A stretch of 64,000 bases of DNA from Liriodendron chinense (Eukaryota; Streptophyta; Magnoliopsida; Magnoliales; Magnoliaceae), in NCBI GenBank assembly GCA_003013855.2, contig ML058588.1, positions 2,655,128-2,719,127 on the forward strand. The letters run 5' to 3'. Shown piece after piece: positions 41,901-54,097 of the stretch. Every line of letters starts with the position of its first letter. Within the stretch, counting starts at the first letter, position 1. A program made the translations under genes and the position numbers. Under the pieces are notes generated by a model that saw only the letters and a program-made list of their open reading frames with translations, searched no databases and was not told the origin of the DNA.

Positions 41901-44707
41901 GGGTCCGGGTACCCCATTGGGTCCGCTGACCCATTTACAGCCCTACGGTCCACTCATCAGGTGGGCTACAGATGTATGCTTATAAGTCGAGAGTGGATGA
42001 TTGTGGTACACGTGCATGTGCATGGTTCTGGTACATCAGGTGTTGCCAACATTCCCTGGCCCAAAGAGTAGCCTGGTCCCCGTATCAGGTGGACCGCAAG
42101 TGTACGGTGAATTTGGGCTGGGCCAATGGTTGTTTATTCTAACCGTCCCTTTTTTTCATGGACGTGGACCCTCCTGATCAAGAGACCATATTAATTTCGG
42201 GCCAGGGCATTTTCAGTACTGTGGGATTCACCTGACGACCGTCCATCTAAGTAAGGGGTCGCATCATCTATACAGTTCAGTTGAGTTAGAAGCATCCCAC
42301 GTGTTCAATTTCCAGGTGCATTTGCAATATCCATCGTACTCTACCGGAGCATAGAGGTTTCTCTTTTCCGGGTTTCACTTAGGGCTGTAAATGGGCCGGG
42401 CTTGGGGTAGGTATTGGCCCGGATTTTGCACCGTTTCGATCCGGGCATTCGGCCAGTCTGTGTAAAATTCTAATTTTTCAGGCCCGACGTGGCCCATTGA
42501 CACCCCTAGTTTCACTGGAAGCGGATTGCGTGGTGTGTTGGCGTCACCAAGTTCTGTGGATCCCACCTTGATGTATGTATTATGTATCCACTCCGTCCAT
42601 CCGTTTTTCCAGATTATTTTAGGCTACTATTCCAAACATTAACAAGAGAAAATTATCAGGTAGACCACACCATAAGAAAGAGTGATGATTGACCATCCTA
42701 CCATTAGAAACTTCTTAGGACGTACCTTCATGTTTATTTACCATCCAATCTGTTGATAAGGTCACATGAGCCTGGATTAAGGGAAAAAAACAAATATAAG
42801 CTTCATCCAATACTTCTGTGGCTCATTAATGATCAATCACTACTGTTTTCTGTGTTATGGTCCACCTGATGATTTGATATGCTTACTTTTCGGTATCATC
42901 CCCTAAAATGATCTTTAAAAATGTATGGACGGCGTGGATACATAATAAATACATCAAGGTGGGCCCCACGGTAACCCACAGTAAAGGAAGCACCGTCTTG
43001 GTTGAGGCCGGGGTCTCACCTCATCCGCTCTCACAAAGTTCTTATCTACTCAGGACGCTGACCACAGTATTTAAAAACAATGAACCGCTCTTGGGTTCTG
43101 CGCTAGAAACGACAGCGGTTGCTTTCGCAAACCGACAGCCACGTGGATGGATCCTTCATAATATCCACACCGTCCATCAGTTACTCTGACTCATTTTAAC
43201 TATAAATCCCAAATTTTATGATAATATAAATCCGAAAAAGGCCAAACTAAGGAACCAGTTGGCATCAAACGCAACCATTGGTGTGTTTTTGGGCCCACAT
43301 TGGTATCTATATGACATATAATCCATTCATATGATGTCAGTCTTGAGGATGAAAACAACCATCCAAAAATCACAGTATAAAAAGTATCTATATGACATCT
43401 AATCCATTTCATTTTCAGCTTGATCCAAAACTTTTGTAGCCTACGTATAAAAAGTTTTAGTGGTCATTCACAAGTTTTACATTGGTGTGATCCACCGGAG
43501 ATTTGGATCTTCTTAATTTCTTAATATTGTCATGAAACCAAAAAAACTGAACCGACCAAAAATTATTTGGTTCGGTTCGATTAGTGAGGCTTCATCAATT
43601 TAGTTAGGTTGTTAAATATTCAAAACCAACTAAGTCAGTTCGGTTAGATATCTCTCCTCAAAAATGAATCGACCGAACCGTGCATAACCCTAGGGAAAAG
43701 GTTAGGCTTGCACACGGGTCGGGTTGAGACCAATCCTGGACTGAACCTAAATATATTTTAAAGGTTCAGGTTTTGGTCTGGGTCATGACTAAGTTGGGCT
43801 GACCCAACCCTAACCCTACCTTACTTGCAAAAGGGTCAACCCTAACCCTACCTTACCCTACCCTACCCTACACTATATGCTAAACCGGGTGGGGTTGGGT
43901 CGGGTCGGGTTAGGACTATGTTATACTTAGTTGCATTCTTTTTAACTTTGTGGCCTATAAAACATTTTTAATAGTCATTTATCACTATTTTTAGTGGTAT
44001 AGTTCACCTGAGATTTTGATCTTATTGAGGTTTGGAATCATACCCTAAAATGATACAGGAAAACAGATGGACGAAGTGGAAATACAAAAAATACATTAAG
44101 GTGGGCCCCACACGATTAGGGTTACACCCACTAAGTTGTTACAATGGTAATAGCTACTTCTCTCCCATGAGATCGAGAGAGGAATCAACGGATTAGGTGA
44201 GACCCCGGATCCACCAGGGTGGGTGGGACCTTAACTATGGGACCATTGTGATGTATGTGACTACATCTACTCCATCCATTCGTATTAAAAGTTCATTTTA
44301 CGACATGAACAAAAAAAAAAAATGAAGCAGTTTCAAGTCCCAAATGGGCCATAATACTGGAAAAAGTGGTGATTAGCCATTAAAAGCTTCCTATGGGCCA
44401 CAAAAGCTTTGGATCAAGATGATATTTATGTGACCTCTTCATCTAGATGTTTGTGACCTTATCAACAGGTTGGATGGAGAAAAAAAATGGCAAATAAACA
44501 TTTCGGTGAAATCCATCAAGTTTTCAATGATAAAGATTCAATCATGACTGTTTTTATGGTGTGGTCCACCTAAGATTTGAATCAACTTCATTTTTTGGTA
44601 TCATATCCTAAAATGATCTTTCAAAATGGTTGGACGGTGTGGATTTAAGACATATACATCACTGTGAGCCCCACAGTTAGGGGTCCACCCACCTTGGTGG
44701 ATCCCGG
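38964..44707. repeat. Tandem array unit B (5.7 kb)
   Basis: Second copy of the unit, starting GTGTCATCTAATCCACTC. It is collinear with unit A but longer by 641 bp, mainly because of a hAT insertion at 41418-41945. Closer to unit C than to unit A (for example shared loss of the ATGAGAACTTCCC palindrome near 39330 and shared insertion). No supportable gene. Confidence 0.85.
41418..41945. mobile_element. hAT element present in units B and C, absent from unit A
   Basis: 528 bp with ends GAGGGCTGTAAATGG and CCATTTACAGCCCTA and a GGGTC/GACCC-rich interior. It is flanked by CGGTCTAT (41410-41417) and CGGTCCAC (41946-41953), an 8-bp duplication with two transitions. Unit A has the uninterrupted site CTGGTCCACTC near 36240. 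The copy in unit C is 47123-47627. Confidence 0.85.
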
Positions 44708-47700
44708 GTGTCATCTAATCCACTCCCCGTGAGATCTCATATGTGATACAGACGAGGATTGTTTCACAGGAAGTTCCTGCACTGGGAGGGTAGGTGGGGC
44801 CCATCATAATGTTTTTGAGAAATCCACCACATCCATTTGTTTCTTGCAAGTTACCATCCAAAGCTCCAATTTTCGGGACGGTTCGAGTCGAGCGGAACGG
44901 GTCGGCGTACGGGTCGGGTCGGGCGGGTTTGGGGTGTATTCTAAACTATACCTAAATTAAAAACGGTCTAGCCACATTGACCCAGGACCGGACCATTTTC
45001 TCTACCGGGTTGGGTCGGGCGGGTTAACCGAGAAGATGTGCAACCTTAGAAAAGGTACTATGCGCTCGACAGGTCGAGCTGTGTGGGCCCCACTGTGATG
45101 TGTATCTGACATCCACACCATGCATTTGGTGGGTCCCCTATTGCTTATGGGATATCCCAAAAATCAGTTGTATTCGAAACTCAAGTGGGCCATATCAACT
45201 GAAACAGTGTAAAATCATGACTACAACATTGAAAAGCACTTGTTGGGGCCCACCTGAGTTTTGGATACGATTGAAACTTGGCGTGACCTCTTTTCTAAGT
45301 CGGGCACACACAATGGATGGTCTAGATTTCTCAACGACATCTCCATCGATCCTATAAACGGTCATAAAGTTTCCAATGAGTAGATATCCACTCTTAACTG
45401 TTGTCTATGGTGTCCCCCACTCAAGTCATGGATTGGCCTGAGTTTTCAGCCCATGGCCCACCACGAAATGGTGCATTTGACTGATCGTGTGAATGCCCAT
45501 CGCATATCACAATGGGGCCCACACAACTCGACCTCATGGGGTCAGTTTGAGTGGAGACGAAAGATCTTAGTGCCTGTTTGGATTTTTGGAAACAGTTGTA
45601 AAGGATAGTGAAGGCACGAGTTTCAAAGGAAGTCTTTTGATTGGATGCTTAATATCTCACTGATATTTCATTCATCGGAAATCACACTGTAATGAATGCC
45701 TATTTCCACCACTTTTCATCGGAATTCAGCTGTGAGGATGGACGACATGGATGTGAGGTACATACATCAAGGAAGGCCCTATAGTTAGGGATCTACCCAC
45801 GTGGGTGGAATTAGGATCCACTGAAGCCACGCCCGGTTTGTCCTGCCCTAAATACCATTGATATGGGAAGTTGGGATTACATATCCAATCACCCGATTTA
45901 ATTACTATTGTAAATGGAATTTGCTTCAACTAAGCCACAACTACTTGATCATGAACTAAATTAAGATATTTTTATAGAAATCCGGTGGAATGCCTTGAAA
46001 AACATAATTATAATAGAAATACCAACCATTATAGGGATTCCATGAATCCAAATAGGCCCTTAACAACCATCATGTGGAATGTTTTTTCTTTTGTTTTTTT
46101 TTCTTTTGTTTTTTTTTTTTCTTTCTTTTTGGGTTAGTAATACACCTCATTGTTAGTCACACCATAATGTTGGCCACCCCTACTTGAGAATTGATACCAA
46201 GACCTTAGTGTTAAAACGAGGTTATCTTCTCTCAGTTTAGTTATGGTCATGCACACTTGATGTCATGCCACCTTCCTCCAATATATCCCTGGCACTTCCT
46301 TGTGAGTGCGACACGCACCTTTTGTTTGTTTCGAAACTGTTTTGATAAAGGTAGGGCTCTCAATGGAGCAGGTCAGATATGCGATCCAATTCATTTTGAA
46401 TCAGTATAATGCAGATTTGGATATTTAAATAGGTTCGATTAATTAAATGGACCGGATTTGGATCTTAAAATAGGCCCGATTAATTAAATGGACCAGATTT
46501 GGATTCACAGAAATATATCCAAATCCGATCTGAATCCATTTATAGATTTTTCATATTTGGAGCCGGATCTGACTGAATCCAATCTACATCCGACTCATTG
46601 TCACCTTACTATATTGTTATATCCATGCTGACCATCTATTTTCCGGATTATTTTAGGCCACGTCTCAAAATTGAGACACGCCAATCTCAGGTCGACCATA
46701 TCATAGTAAATAGTGGGATTTGCATCATTTTGCTACTAAATTAAATATATCAAGTTATATATTTTTTAGATTTGTGATGGGGTGGATTCGGATCTAGATA
46801 GGACCAAAATCCAATGGTTATATGGATTTTGGATCAAAAATGGATCTGGCTATTTATAAATGGATCGGATATGGATATCACATTTTGGATCCAAGTTAGA
46901 TCCGAATCCGTCTACAGATTTTCGGACTTGGAGCCCGATCCAAAGACCGTCCCAGATCCAACCCATTCAGAGCCCTAGTCATGAAGGTGAACTATTACCA
47001 CTACATACCACACCACTTGGCCGACTTGCATGCCCTTAAGATGTGTTTATATTTAATTTAGGCAATCATTTAAAACAAGTAAATAGTAAAAATAAATTGG
47101 CATCCAAGTCTAGCCGGTCTATGAGGGTTGTAAATGGTTGGGATCGGGGCGGGTTTAGCCAAAACTAGACCCGCTCATTTACTAAACGAGTCTGGTCCAA
47201 ATTTTAAATCCAGACCTTTTTACTAAATGGGCTGGTCCAGGTCGGGTCCGAGTCAACCTATCAGACCCATTTATAAATGGGTCCAAGTCTGGTAGAGGGA
47301 GATCCACCCAAACCCATTTATAAATGGGTCGGGTCTAATGGGTCTGGGTCTGGATCAAGTATGCAAGCATTTTACAAGGCTTAAAACCAGGTCTGGACGG
47401 GTCTCTTGAAACATAGACCAAACCCGCCAACTTACTAAATGGGTTCGGTTCGGTTCGGTCGGGCCGGGCCTAATATAAAGGAAAACCAAACCCATACCCG
47501 TTTAGCAAGTGGGTCTATTCTTGGACCAAGACCCGTACCATTTAACAGATGGTTCAGGTCTGGGTACGGGTCTAAATAGGTCGGGTCCGGGTACCCCATT
47601 GGGTCCGCTGACCCATTTACAGCCCTACGGTCCACTCATCAGGTGGGCTACAGATGCATGCTTATAAGTCGAGCGTGGATGATTGTGGTACACGTGCATG

Positions 47701-49066
47701 TGCATGGTTCTGGTACATCAGGTGTTGCCAACATTCCCTGGCCCAAAGAGTAGCCTGGTCCCCGTATCAGGTGGACCGCAAGTGTACGGTGAATTTGGGC
47801 TGTGCCACTGGTTGTTTATTCTAACCGTCCCTTTTTTTCATGGACGTGGACCCTCCTGATCAATAGACCATATTAATTTCGGGCCAGGGCATTTTCAGTA
47901 CCGTGGGATTCACCTGACGACCGTCCATCTAAGTAAGGGGTCGCATCATCTATACAGTTCAGTTGAGTTAGAAGCATCCCACGTGTTCAATTTCCAGGTG
48001 CATTTGCAATATCCATCGTTCTCTACCGGAGCATAGAGGTTTCTCTTTTCCGGGTTTCACTTGGGGCTGTAAATGGGCCGGGCTTGGAGTAGGTGTTGGC
48101 CCGGATTTTGCACTGTTTCGATCCGGGCATTCGGGCCAGTCTGTGTAAAATTCTGATTTTTCAGGCCCGATATGGCCCATTGACAGCCTAGTTTCACTGG
48201 AAGCGGATTGCGTGGTGTGTTGGCGTCACTAGGTTATGTGGATCCCACCTTGATGTATGTATTATGTATCCACTCCGTCCATCCGTTTTTCCAGATTATT
48301 TTAGGGCAACATCCCAAAAATTAACAAGAGAAAATTATCAGGTAGACCATACCATAAGAAAGAGTGGTGATTGACCATCCTACCATTAGAAACTTCTTAG
48401 GACGGGCCTTCATGTTTCCATAGTGTTCACTTACCATCCAATCTGTTGATAAGGTCACATGAACTTAGATGAAGGGGAAAAAACAAATATAATCTTCATC
48501 CAATACTAATGTGGCTCATTAATTGTTAATCACTACTTTTTCCTGTGTTATGGTCCATTTGATGATTTTATATGCTTCCTTTTCAGTATTATCCAATAAA
48601 ATGATCTTTAAAAATGTATGAACGGCGTGGATACGTAATAAATACATCAAGGTGGGCCCCACGGTAACCCACAGAAAGGGCCGCACCGCCTTGGGTGAGG
48701 CCGGGGTCTCACCTAATCCGCTCTCACAAAGTTCTTATCTACTCAGGACGCTGACCACAGAATTTAAAAGCAATGAACCGCTCTTGGGTTCTGCGCTAGA
48801 AACGACAGCGGTTACTTTCGCAAACCGACAGCCACGTGGATGGATCTTTCATAAGATCCACACCGTCCATCAGTTATTCTGACTCATTTTAGTTATAAAT
48901 CTCAAATTTTATGATAATATAAATCCAAGAAAAGCCAAACCAAGGAACCAGTTGGGATTGAACGCAACCATTGGTTTGTTTTTGGGCCCACATTGGTATC
49001 TATATGACATCTAATCCATTCATATGATGTCAGTCATGAGGATGAAAACAACCATCTAAAAATCAC
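44708..49066. repeat. Tandem array unit C (truncated, 4.4 kb)
   Basis: Third copy, starting GTGTCATCTAATCCACTCC. It is near-identical to unit B for most of its length, but divergence rises after about 48200 and homology to B stops near AAAATCAC at 49066. From about 48735 on it reads into segmental duplicate D1. So the array's right edge is fused to, or was derived from, the D region. No supportable gene. Confidence 0.8.
47123..47627. mobile_element. hAT element in unit C (partner of 41418-41945)
   Basis: 505 bp at the same position as in unit B, with GAGGGTTGTAAATGG / CCATTTACAGCCCTA ends. Internal small deletions relative to unit B (for example after 47400) account for the shorter length. 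Confidence 0.85.
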
Positions 49067-49958
49067 TGTATTCCAAATTCAGGTGGGCCATACCATGTGA
49101 ATCTTAAGGTTTTTGGTATAATTTCATTGAGATAGCCCACTTGACATTGAACGAGCCTATTTTAAAATAGAGGGAAAAAAAATGGTGTTGTACCCGATGG
49201 ACAGTTTGGATTTCATAAAATTTAAGTCGTTTCTCCCAAGTTAGTGAGACTAACCCTGGTAGGGACATAACGCGACGTATCCAAGTATTTTCAAAATACA
49301 ATACGGAAGTGGATTAGGTGTTTTCCGGGAAACACCTTAGTGGGTGTTACCCTTACTGTGTGGGACCCACAAAGATATATTATTTGTAAATCTACGCTGT
49401 CCATCCGTTTTTCCATATCATTTCAGGACGTGATTGAAAAACCTAAGCGGATCCAAACTCAGGTGGACCATACCATTGGAAATGGCGATGAATGACCATT
49501 AAAATATTTTTATGGGCCACAAAAGATTTGGATCAAGATGATATTTATATTTTACCTTCATCCATATCTGATTAACCTTAACAACGGGTTGGATGGAAAA
49601 TAAACATTACGATGGGCATTACTATGGGCCCTCATAATTTTTTAATGGTGGAATTTCAATCAACACTGTTTCCTATGGAGTGGTCCATCTGAAATTTGGA
49701 TCTACTTAATAATTGGGACCATGTACTAAAATGGTCTGGAAAAACGAATGGACGGCATGGATATACAACAGAACATTAAGGTGGGCCCCACGGCAACGGA
49801 GACACCCCACTAAGGTGTCCCCAGAGTAACACCTAATCCGCGCCCAATACAAAGACCGAAGCACCCTCGGTTTCGTTTGACATCCTGATTTCCCCATGCA
49901 AGTGGTTTTATAAAACCGCTGTTTTCCCTTCCATATATATATGTAAGTCTCCCTTCCC

Positions 49959-49971
49959 TATATTATATATT
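49959..49971 (+). promoter_or_regulatory. TATA region of small gene 2
   Basis: A TATATTATATATT run about 90 bp before the ATG aligns with the TATATATATA of the D2 copy. A second TATATATA run at 49933-49941 is an alternative. Confidence 0.5.
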
Positions 49972-50052
49972 AGTCTGAATATTCCCAGAACTGTTAACAA
50001 AGAGAGTAAAAAACAGAAAAAGAGGTCTTCGATACAAATATTTGGGGGTATA

Positions 50053-50265
50053 ATGTCAGTTTTGGTAGATATATGGATGGATGAGCTTGCCAAGCTACGT
50101 GAGAGGAGCCAAAGCGCATCGAGTCGACGTTCTCAAGCCGAGCCGAGCCACGTTCTTAAGGAAGAGCCTCTTCTAAGAAGCCGAATTCTCCCAGTGGAGC
50201 CGCGTCACGGGACATTCTCGGAGGCCACCATATGCATGCTCATGGATCGGTTTGCGCCTTGTTGA
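50053..50265 (+). CDS. Small unknown protein, family member 2 (70 aa, D1)
   Basis: An intact single-exon frame, MSVLVDIWMDELAKLRERSQ to FSEATICMLMDRFAPC. It is almost the same as the D2 copy but lacks a five-residue stretch (15 bp) in its middle and has C instead of W in SEATxxML. ELAKLRE and SEAT...MxMDxFxP blocks are shared with the gene at 30338. There is no signal peptide or membrane segment. The family is not recognised; retention of an open frame after duplication suggests function, but the divergence is small. Confidence 0.75.
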   Translation: MSVLVDIWMDELAKLRERSQSASSRRSQAEPSHVLKEEPLLRSRILPVEPRHGTFSEATICMLMDRFAPC

Positions 50266-50371
50266 AGAGCACAGAAGTTGAGTGCTACCGCATGTATCAC
50301 TTTTTCTGTAGGGCCCACTTGATGTATAATGAAATTACTGTTTTGGATCTTTTAATCTCCACCGTCAGTAA

Positions 50372-50868
50372 ATGTGTGGGCGCGACTTGGCCCTTGGGTG
50401 AGACCCCGGAACCAGCGATGTGGGTGGGACCCTGACCGTAGGAGTCCACCTCTGTATATGAATTGTATATCGATGCTGTTCATCTTCTTTTTCGGCTTAT
50501 TTTATGCAATGGTACCAAAAATAAAGCAGATGCAAATTTCAGGTGGAGCACACCATAAGAAAAACTGGTTAATGACCATTAAAATCCTTTTGTGGGCCAC
50601 AAAAGTTTTCTATCAACCTGATATTTATTTTTTCCTTTCATCCTTGCCTACGTGACATAATCAACAGATTGGATGGTCAATAAACATTACGGAGGACTCA
50701 GGAAGTTTTTAATGGTAGTAGTTCAATGAGCACTGCGTCCTCTGGTGTGGTCCACCTAAAATTTGTATGTGCTTCATTTTTGGGACATAGGCCTTAAAAT
50801 AATACGAAGAAACAGATGGCCGGCATGGATATACAAAGAATACATCGAGGTGGGCCCTAGGTTCAGTA
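50372..50868. mobile_element. GGGCGCGACTTGG-ended MITE in D1 (right end truncated)
   Basis: The left end, GTGGGCGCGACTTGG followed by GGTGAGACCCCGGAACCAGC, matches the intact element at 53561-54088. The interior has the family core. The right end stops at CCCTAGGTTCAG without the mirror-image end. D2 has about 55 bp of other sequence here (from 58628), so insertion was followed by a deletion. Confidence 0.7.
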
Positions 50869-51159
50869 TGACGATTGATATACAGTCACTTACAAATTTT
50901 ACATATGGTTTAGATTAGCTTGAACTAAACCGACAGAATGGTCGCACCTACAGTGTCCCAAGATTAGATTGGTTGAACATTCCTAACCTCTGATTCGTGG
51001 ACACTAGGTGAGCCCTTCATTTGGATCGATGGTGTAGATTCATAGATGTGGGCCATACATCCATAAAGAACTAGACGTTTAGAAAAATGAAACCAACGAT
51101 TTGCATGCAGAATGCATGTGCTGCCTAACCGAGTATCAGGACAACATGCTTGTACATCA

Positions 51160-51310
51160 ATGGAGTCCGGCTCCTCTCAGCCTTTTTATTAGTCCATATC
51201 ATCACATATGTTTGCAACCACATCATATCCTCATTGTAACCCCACACTAACGTAATACAGTGTGACGTGGACTAATAAAAAGGCTACAAACTTTTGCAAA
51301 CCAACAGACG
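51160..51310. mobile_element. Small inverted-repeat insertion in D1
   Basis: About 150 bp absent from the equivalent site in D2 (near 58978). AGCCTTTTTATTAGTCCA at 51179-51196 is repeated exactly in inverted orientation at 51268-51285, with GGAGTCC and GGACTC near the edges. The target duplication is unclear. Probable MITE. Confidence 0.6.
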
Positions 51311-51313
51311 ATC

Positions 51314-52510
51314 AGGACTCTATAAAATGAGGCTGCACGTCTGGGTGTCCCAAAAATGTCTTGAACCTAAGCCTGGTCCAAAAATTGATTGGCCGTGATC
51401 GCTCACGGATCAACATAATAGGTCCAAACCTGGTTAAAAGTAGGCCCACCTAGTCCATACTCGATACAAAGTGCAGGTGCCAGTGTAGCAGAATTGTGAG
51501 TAATCGAACAAGTTGGCCACACTGTTTAGATCATCTGGATTATAAATCGGGTTGTCTCACTCTTAAAGTGGGCCAGTGCAAAACCCTGTCGGTTTGTTCT
51601 GTAAATTGTCCACCTGAGAAGTGGAACGACCTTGTTTATAAGGTCTTCCCTATGGACCACCTGATGGAAAGCTCTGCTGACACACATGTAATGTGTGCTT
51701 GTTCATGGATGGCTAAGCTCCAGACTTGTGTTGGATGAGCAAACTCCCATCTGTTTTACTTCTTGTGGGGTCCACCCAATTACTTGACCTAACCTTTTTG
51801 GGCCAAAATCATCCACCATGCAGAACCCACTTGTAGGGTCGGCATTCAACAACCCATCAGGGTTCCAATCTCCCCTGAATAGTGAACGGGCTCGGGGCTG
51901 TAATAAAAGTCCATGAGACGGGTATGGGCCTCATCATCAAGCCAACTTGACAGGGTCTCCACAAGAGGTGCTCGAACCTGCGACCTCGAGTTGAAACTCT
52001 TGTGAGTCTACGCTGAGGCACGACAACAGGTGCGATCTAGAGTCCAGTCACGACCAGAGACAGTCGGGGAGTGTGATGGACACAAGGTGGATCCACTGTG
52101 ATGTGTGTGTCTTATCCACGCCGTCCATCCGTTTTTCCATATTATTTTAGGGCAAGATTCCAAAATTAAAGCATATCCAATGCTCAACTAGACCACACCA
52201 CATTAAACAGTGTGAATTGAAAATTACCGTTGAAAACATCTCGTGGGGCAACAAAAGTTTTGGATCAAGCTGATATTTGTGTTTTGCCTTCATCCAAAGC
52301 TTTTTAACCTTATGAACAGGTTGGATGACAAATAAACATCACTGTGAGCCCTAGGAAGGTTTCAACGGTGGATGCCATTATCCCCCTGTTTCCTATGGTG
52401 TGGTCTACTTGAGCTGTGGATATGCGTCAATTTTAGGCTCATGCCCTTAAACGACATGGAAAATCGGATGAATGGCGTGGATAAGGCATATACATCCAAG
52501 GTGGGCCCCG
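51314..52510. other. D1 non-coding, MITE and SINE-like debris
   Basis: Shared with D2 except for insertions. Around 51955-52060 is a reversed SINE-like B box (GCTCGAACCTGCGACC) of the same family as 21400-21510; 52090-52510 is a GGGCCCAC-type MITE. No gene. Confidence 0.5.
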
Positions 52511-52961
52511 CAGAGTTTACTCATTGCTGGTCCATACGTCACACGTGTAAGAAAAGATGTGCGTGTGGCGTTCGCTGCTAAAACCCCTAAAATGAGCTGG
52601 AAAAACGGATGAACGGCGAGGATAAGACACACATCCACGGTGGGGCCCACAGAGTTTACTCATGGCTGGTCCATATGGCACACGTGTGAACAAAGATGTG
52701 TGCGTGTGGCGTTCGCTACTAAAACCCCAAAAACGAGCTGGAAAAATGGACGAACGGCGTGGATAAGACACATACATCCACGGTGGGCCCCACAGAGTTT
52801 CCTCAGTAACGCAGTCCGCTCCCATGGCTAATCCAGATATCACACGTTTGAGCAAAGACGTGCGTGTGGCGTACGCTGCTAAAACCCTAAACCCCCACGA
52901 AGATATTCAAAAAGAGGGTAAGAACGGAAGCAATCAAAGACACCCGCACAACCGTTTTCTC
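52511..52961. repeat. Tandem repeats of the duplicated RUS promoter (D1)
   Basis: Two and a half degenerate units of about 140 bp, each with GAGTTTACTCATGGCTGGTCC, CACACGTGTG (52679 region; 52548 has one mismatch of the palindrome), GTGTGGCGTTCGCTGCTAAA and GATGAACGGCG. The third CACACGTTTG has lost the G-box (about 52841-52850). Collinear with 60829-61266 upstream of RUS. Confidence 0.75.
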
Positions 52962-52980
52962 ATGCAATCTTCACACCACA
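52962..52980 (+). pseudogene. Decapitated RUS first-exon start in D1
   Basis: ATGCAATCTTCACACCACA is identical to the first 19 coding bases of the RUS gene (61267-61285), preceded by the same leader. After 52980 the sequences are unrelated. The frame would give a 15-residue peptide ending at a TAG near 53010. It marks the exact duplication breakpoint. Confidence 0.85.
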
Positions 52981-53551
52981 AGGAGCTAAAAAAGGTCTGT
53001 TCAGTCTAGTGTAGCTAATGTAAGAATTGTAAGTGAGTGCAGCATTCACCTTTTTCGTTGTTTCGAAGTTGTTTAGAAAGGGCGTACCATTAGTCACACT
53101 CCAATGTTAGCCAACCCTCACTTGGGAATCAATACTAATACCTCAATGTTAAATCAAGGTTATTTTTATCTAGTCTATCACTGAGTTATGGATCGGGGTG
53201 TACCACCAGCCCACTTGCAGCAACTCAGGTGACTATTCAGGCCCTTAAAATATGTTTATAATTAATTTAGGCAATTAAGTCTCCTAGCTGTTATCCTGCT
53301 GGTTGACGCCCCCCACCTCCTCACTTTCAGGTCTTAGGTTCGAGGCATGGGGGTGTTTTGTGTGATTGACCGTTCCATTCATTTTTTAGTAGGTCAAGAA
53401 CCCAATTTATGAGGCAGATTAAAAGCTCAAGTGACCTACCAATATGCCATATGCATCATCGTGAGGCCCAATTTGGTGACGTCAACAGACAATGGAAGTC
53501 GGTGGCGGTGGTGTGTGGCACACCACGCATTCCGAGAAAAGGTCCGACGGG
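52981..53551. other. Non-duplicated spacer right of D1
   Basis: Contains a SINE-like stretch (53100-53170, GGGAATCAATACTAATACC) and another pol III B box-like GGTTCGAGGCATG at 53337. No gene seen. Confidence 0.4.
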
Positions 53552-53560
53552 GAGTTATCT

Positions 53561-54088
53561 GGGCGCGACTTGGGTGAGACCCCGGAACCAGCCATGTGGG
53601 TGGGACCCTGAACGTAGGGCGCACATGGATGTACTCTTTGTAGATCCATGCCGTCCATCTGTTTCTTCATATTATTTTATGATGCAGTTCCAAAAATGAA
53701 ACAGATTCAAAATTTAGGTGGACTACACCCCAAGAAACAGTTATCATTCAACCTTGACCATTAAAAACTTCCTGGAGTCTACTGTAATGTTTATTGACCA
53801 TCTAATTTGTTGATAAGGTCACGTAGACAGGGATGAGAGGAAAAAACAAATATCAGGTTGATAGAAAACTTTTGTAGCTCACAAAAGGCTTTTAATGGTC
53901 ATTAACCAGTGTTTCTTATGTTGTAGTCCACCCAAAATTTTAATCTTCTTCATTTTTGGTACCATAGTACAAAATAATCTGGAAAATCAGATTAACCACA
54001 TGGATCTACAAGGAATACACCCAGGTGGGCCGTAGGTTCAGGGTCCCACCCACATGGCTGGTTCCGGGGTCTCACCCAAGTCGCGCCC
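53561..54088. mobile_element. Intact Mutator-like MITE, 53-bp perfect inverted ends, 9-bp duplication
   Basis: 528 bp. The first 53 bases (GGGCGCGACTTGGGTGAGAC ...) are an exact reverse complement of the last 53. GAGTTATCT flanks it at 53552-53560 and 54089-54097. Long inverted ends and a 9-bp duplication fit Mutator-type elements. The perfect ends suggest recent insertion. The non-coding interior has the core found across this window. Confidence 0.92.
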
Positions 54089-54097
54089 GAGTTATCT

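Larger units (their letters stand above)
48735..52980. repeat. Segmental duplicate D1
   Basis: Matches D2 (about 54990-61285) in order: CAATGAACCGCTC block, CACGTGGATGGATC, long non-coding stretch, small gene 2, the ATGCATGTGCTGCC block, GGTTAAAAG site, (pre-)promoter tandem repeats and the first 19 bases of the RUS coding sequence, where homology ends at 52980. It differs from D2 by the MITE at 50372-50868 and the insert at about 51160-51310, both absent from D2, and by lacking the two insertions found in D2. Confidence 0.85.
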
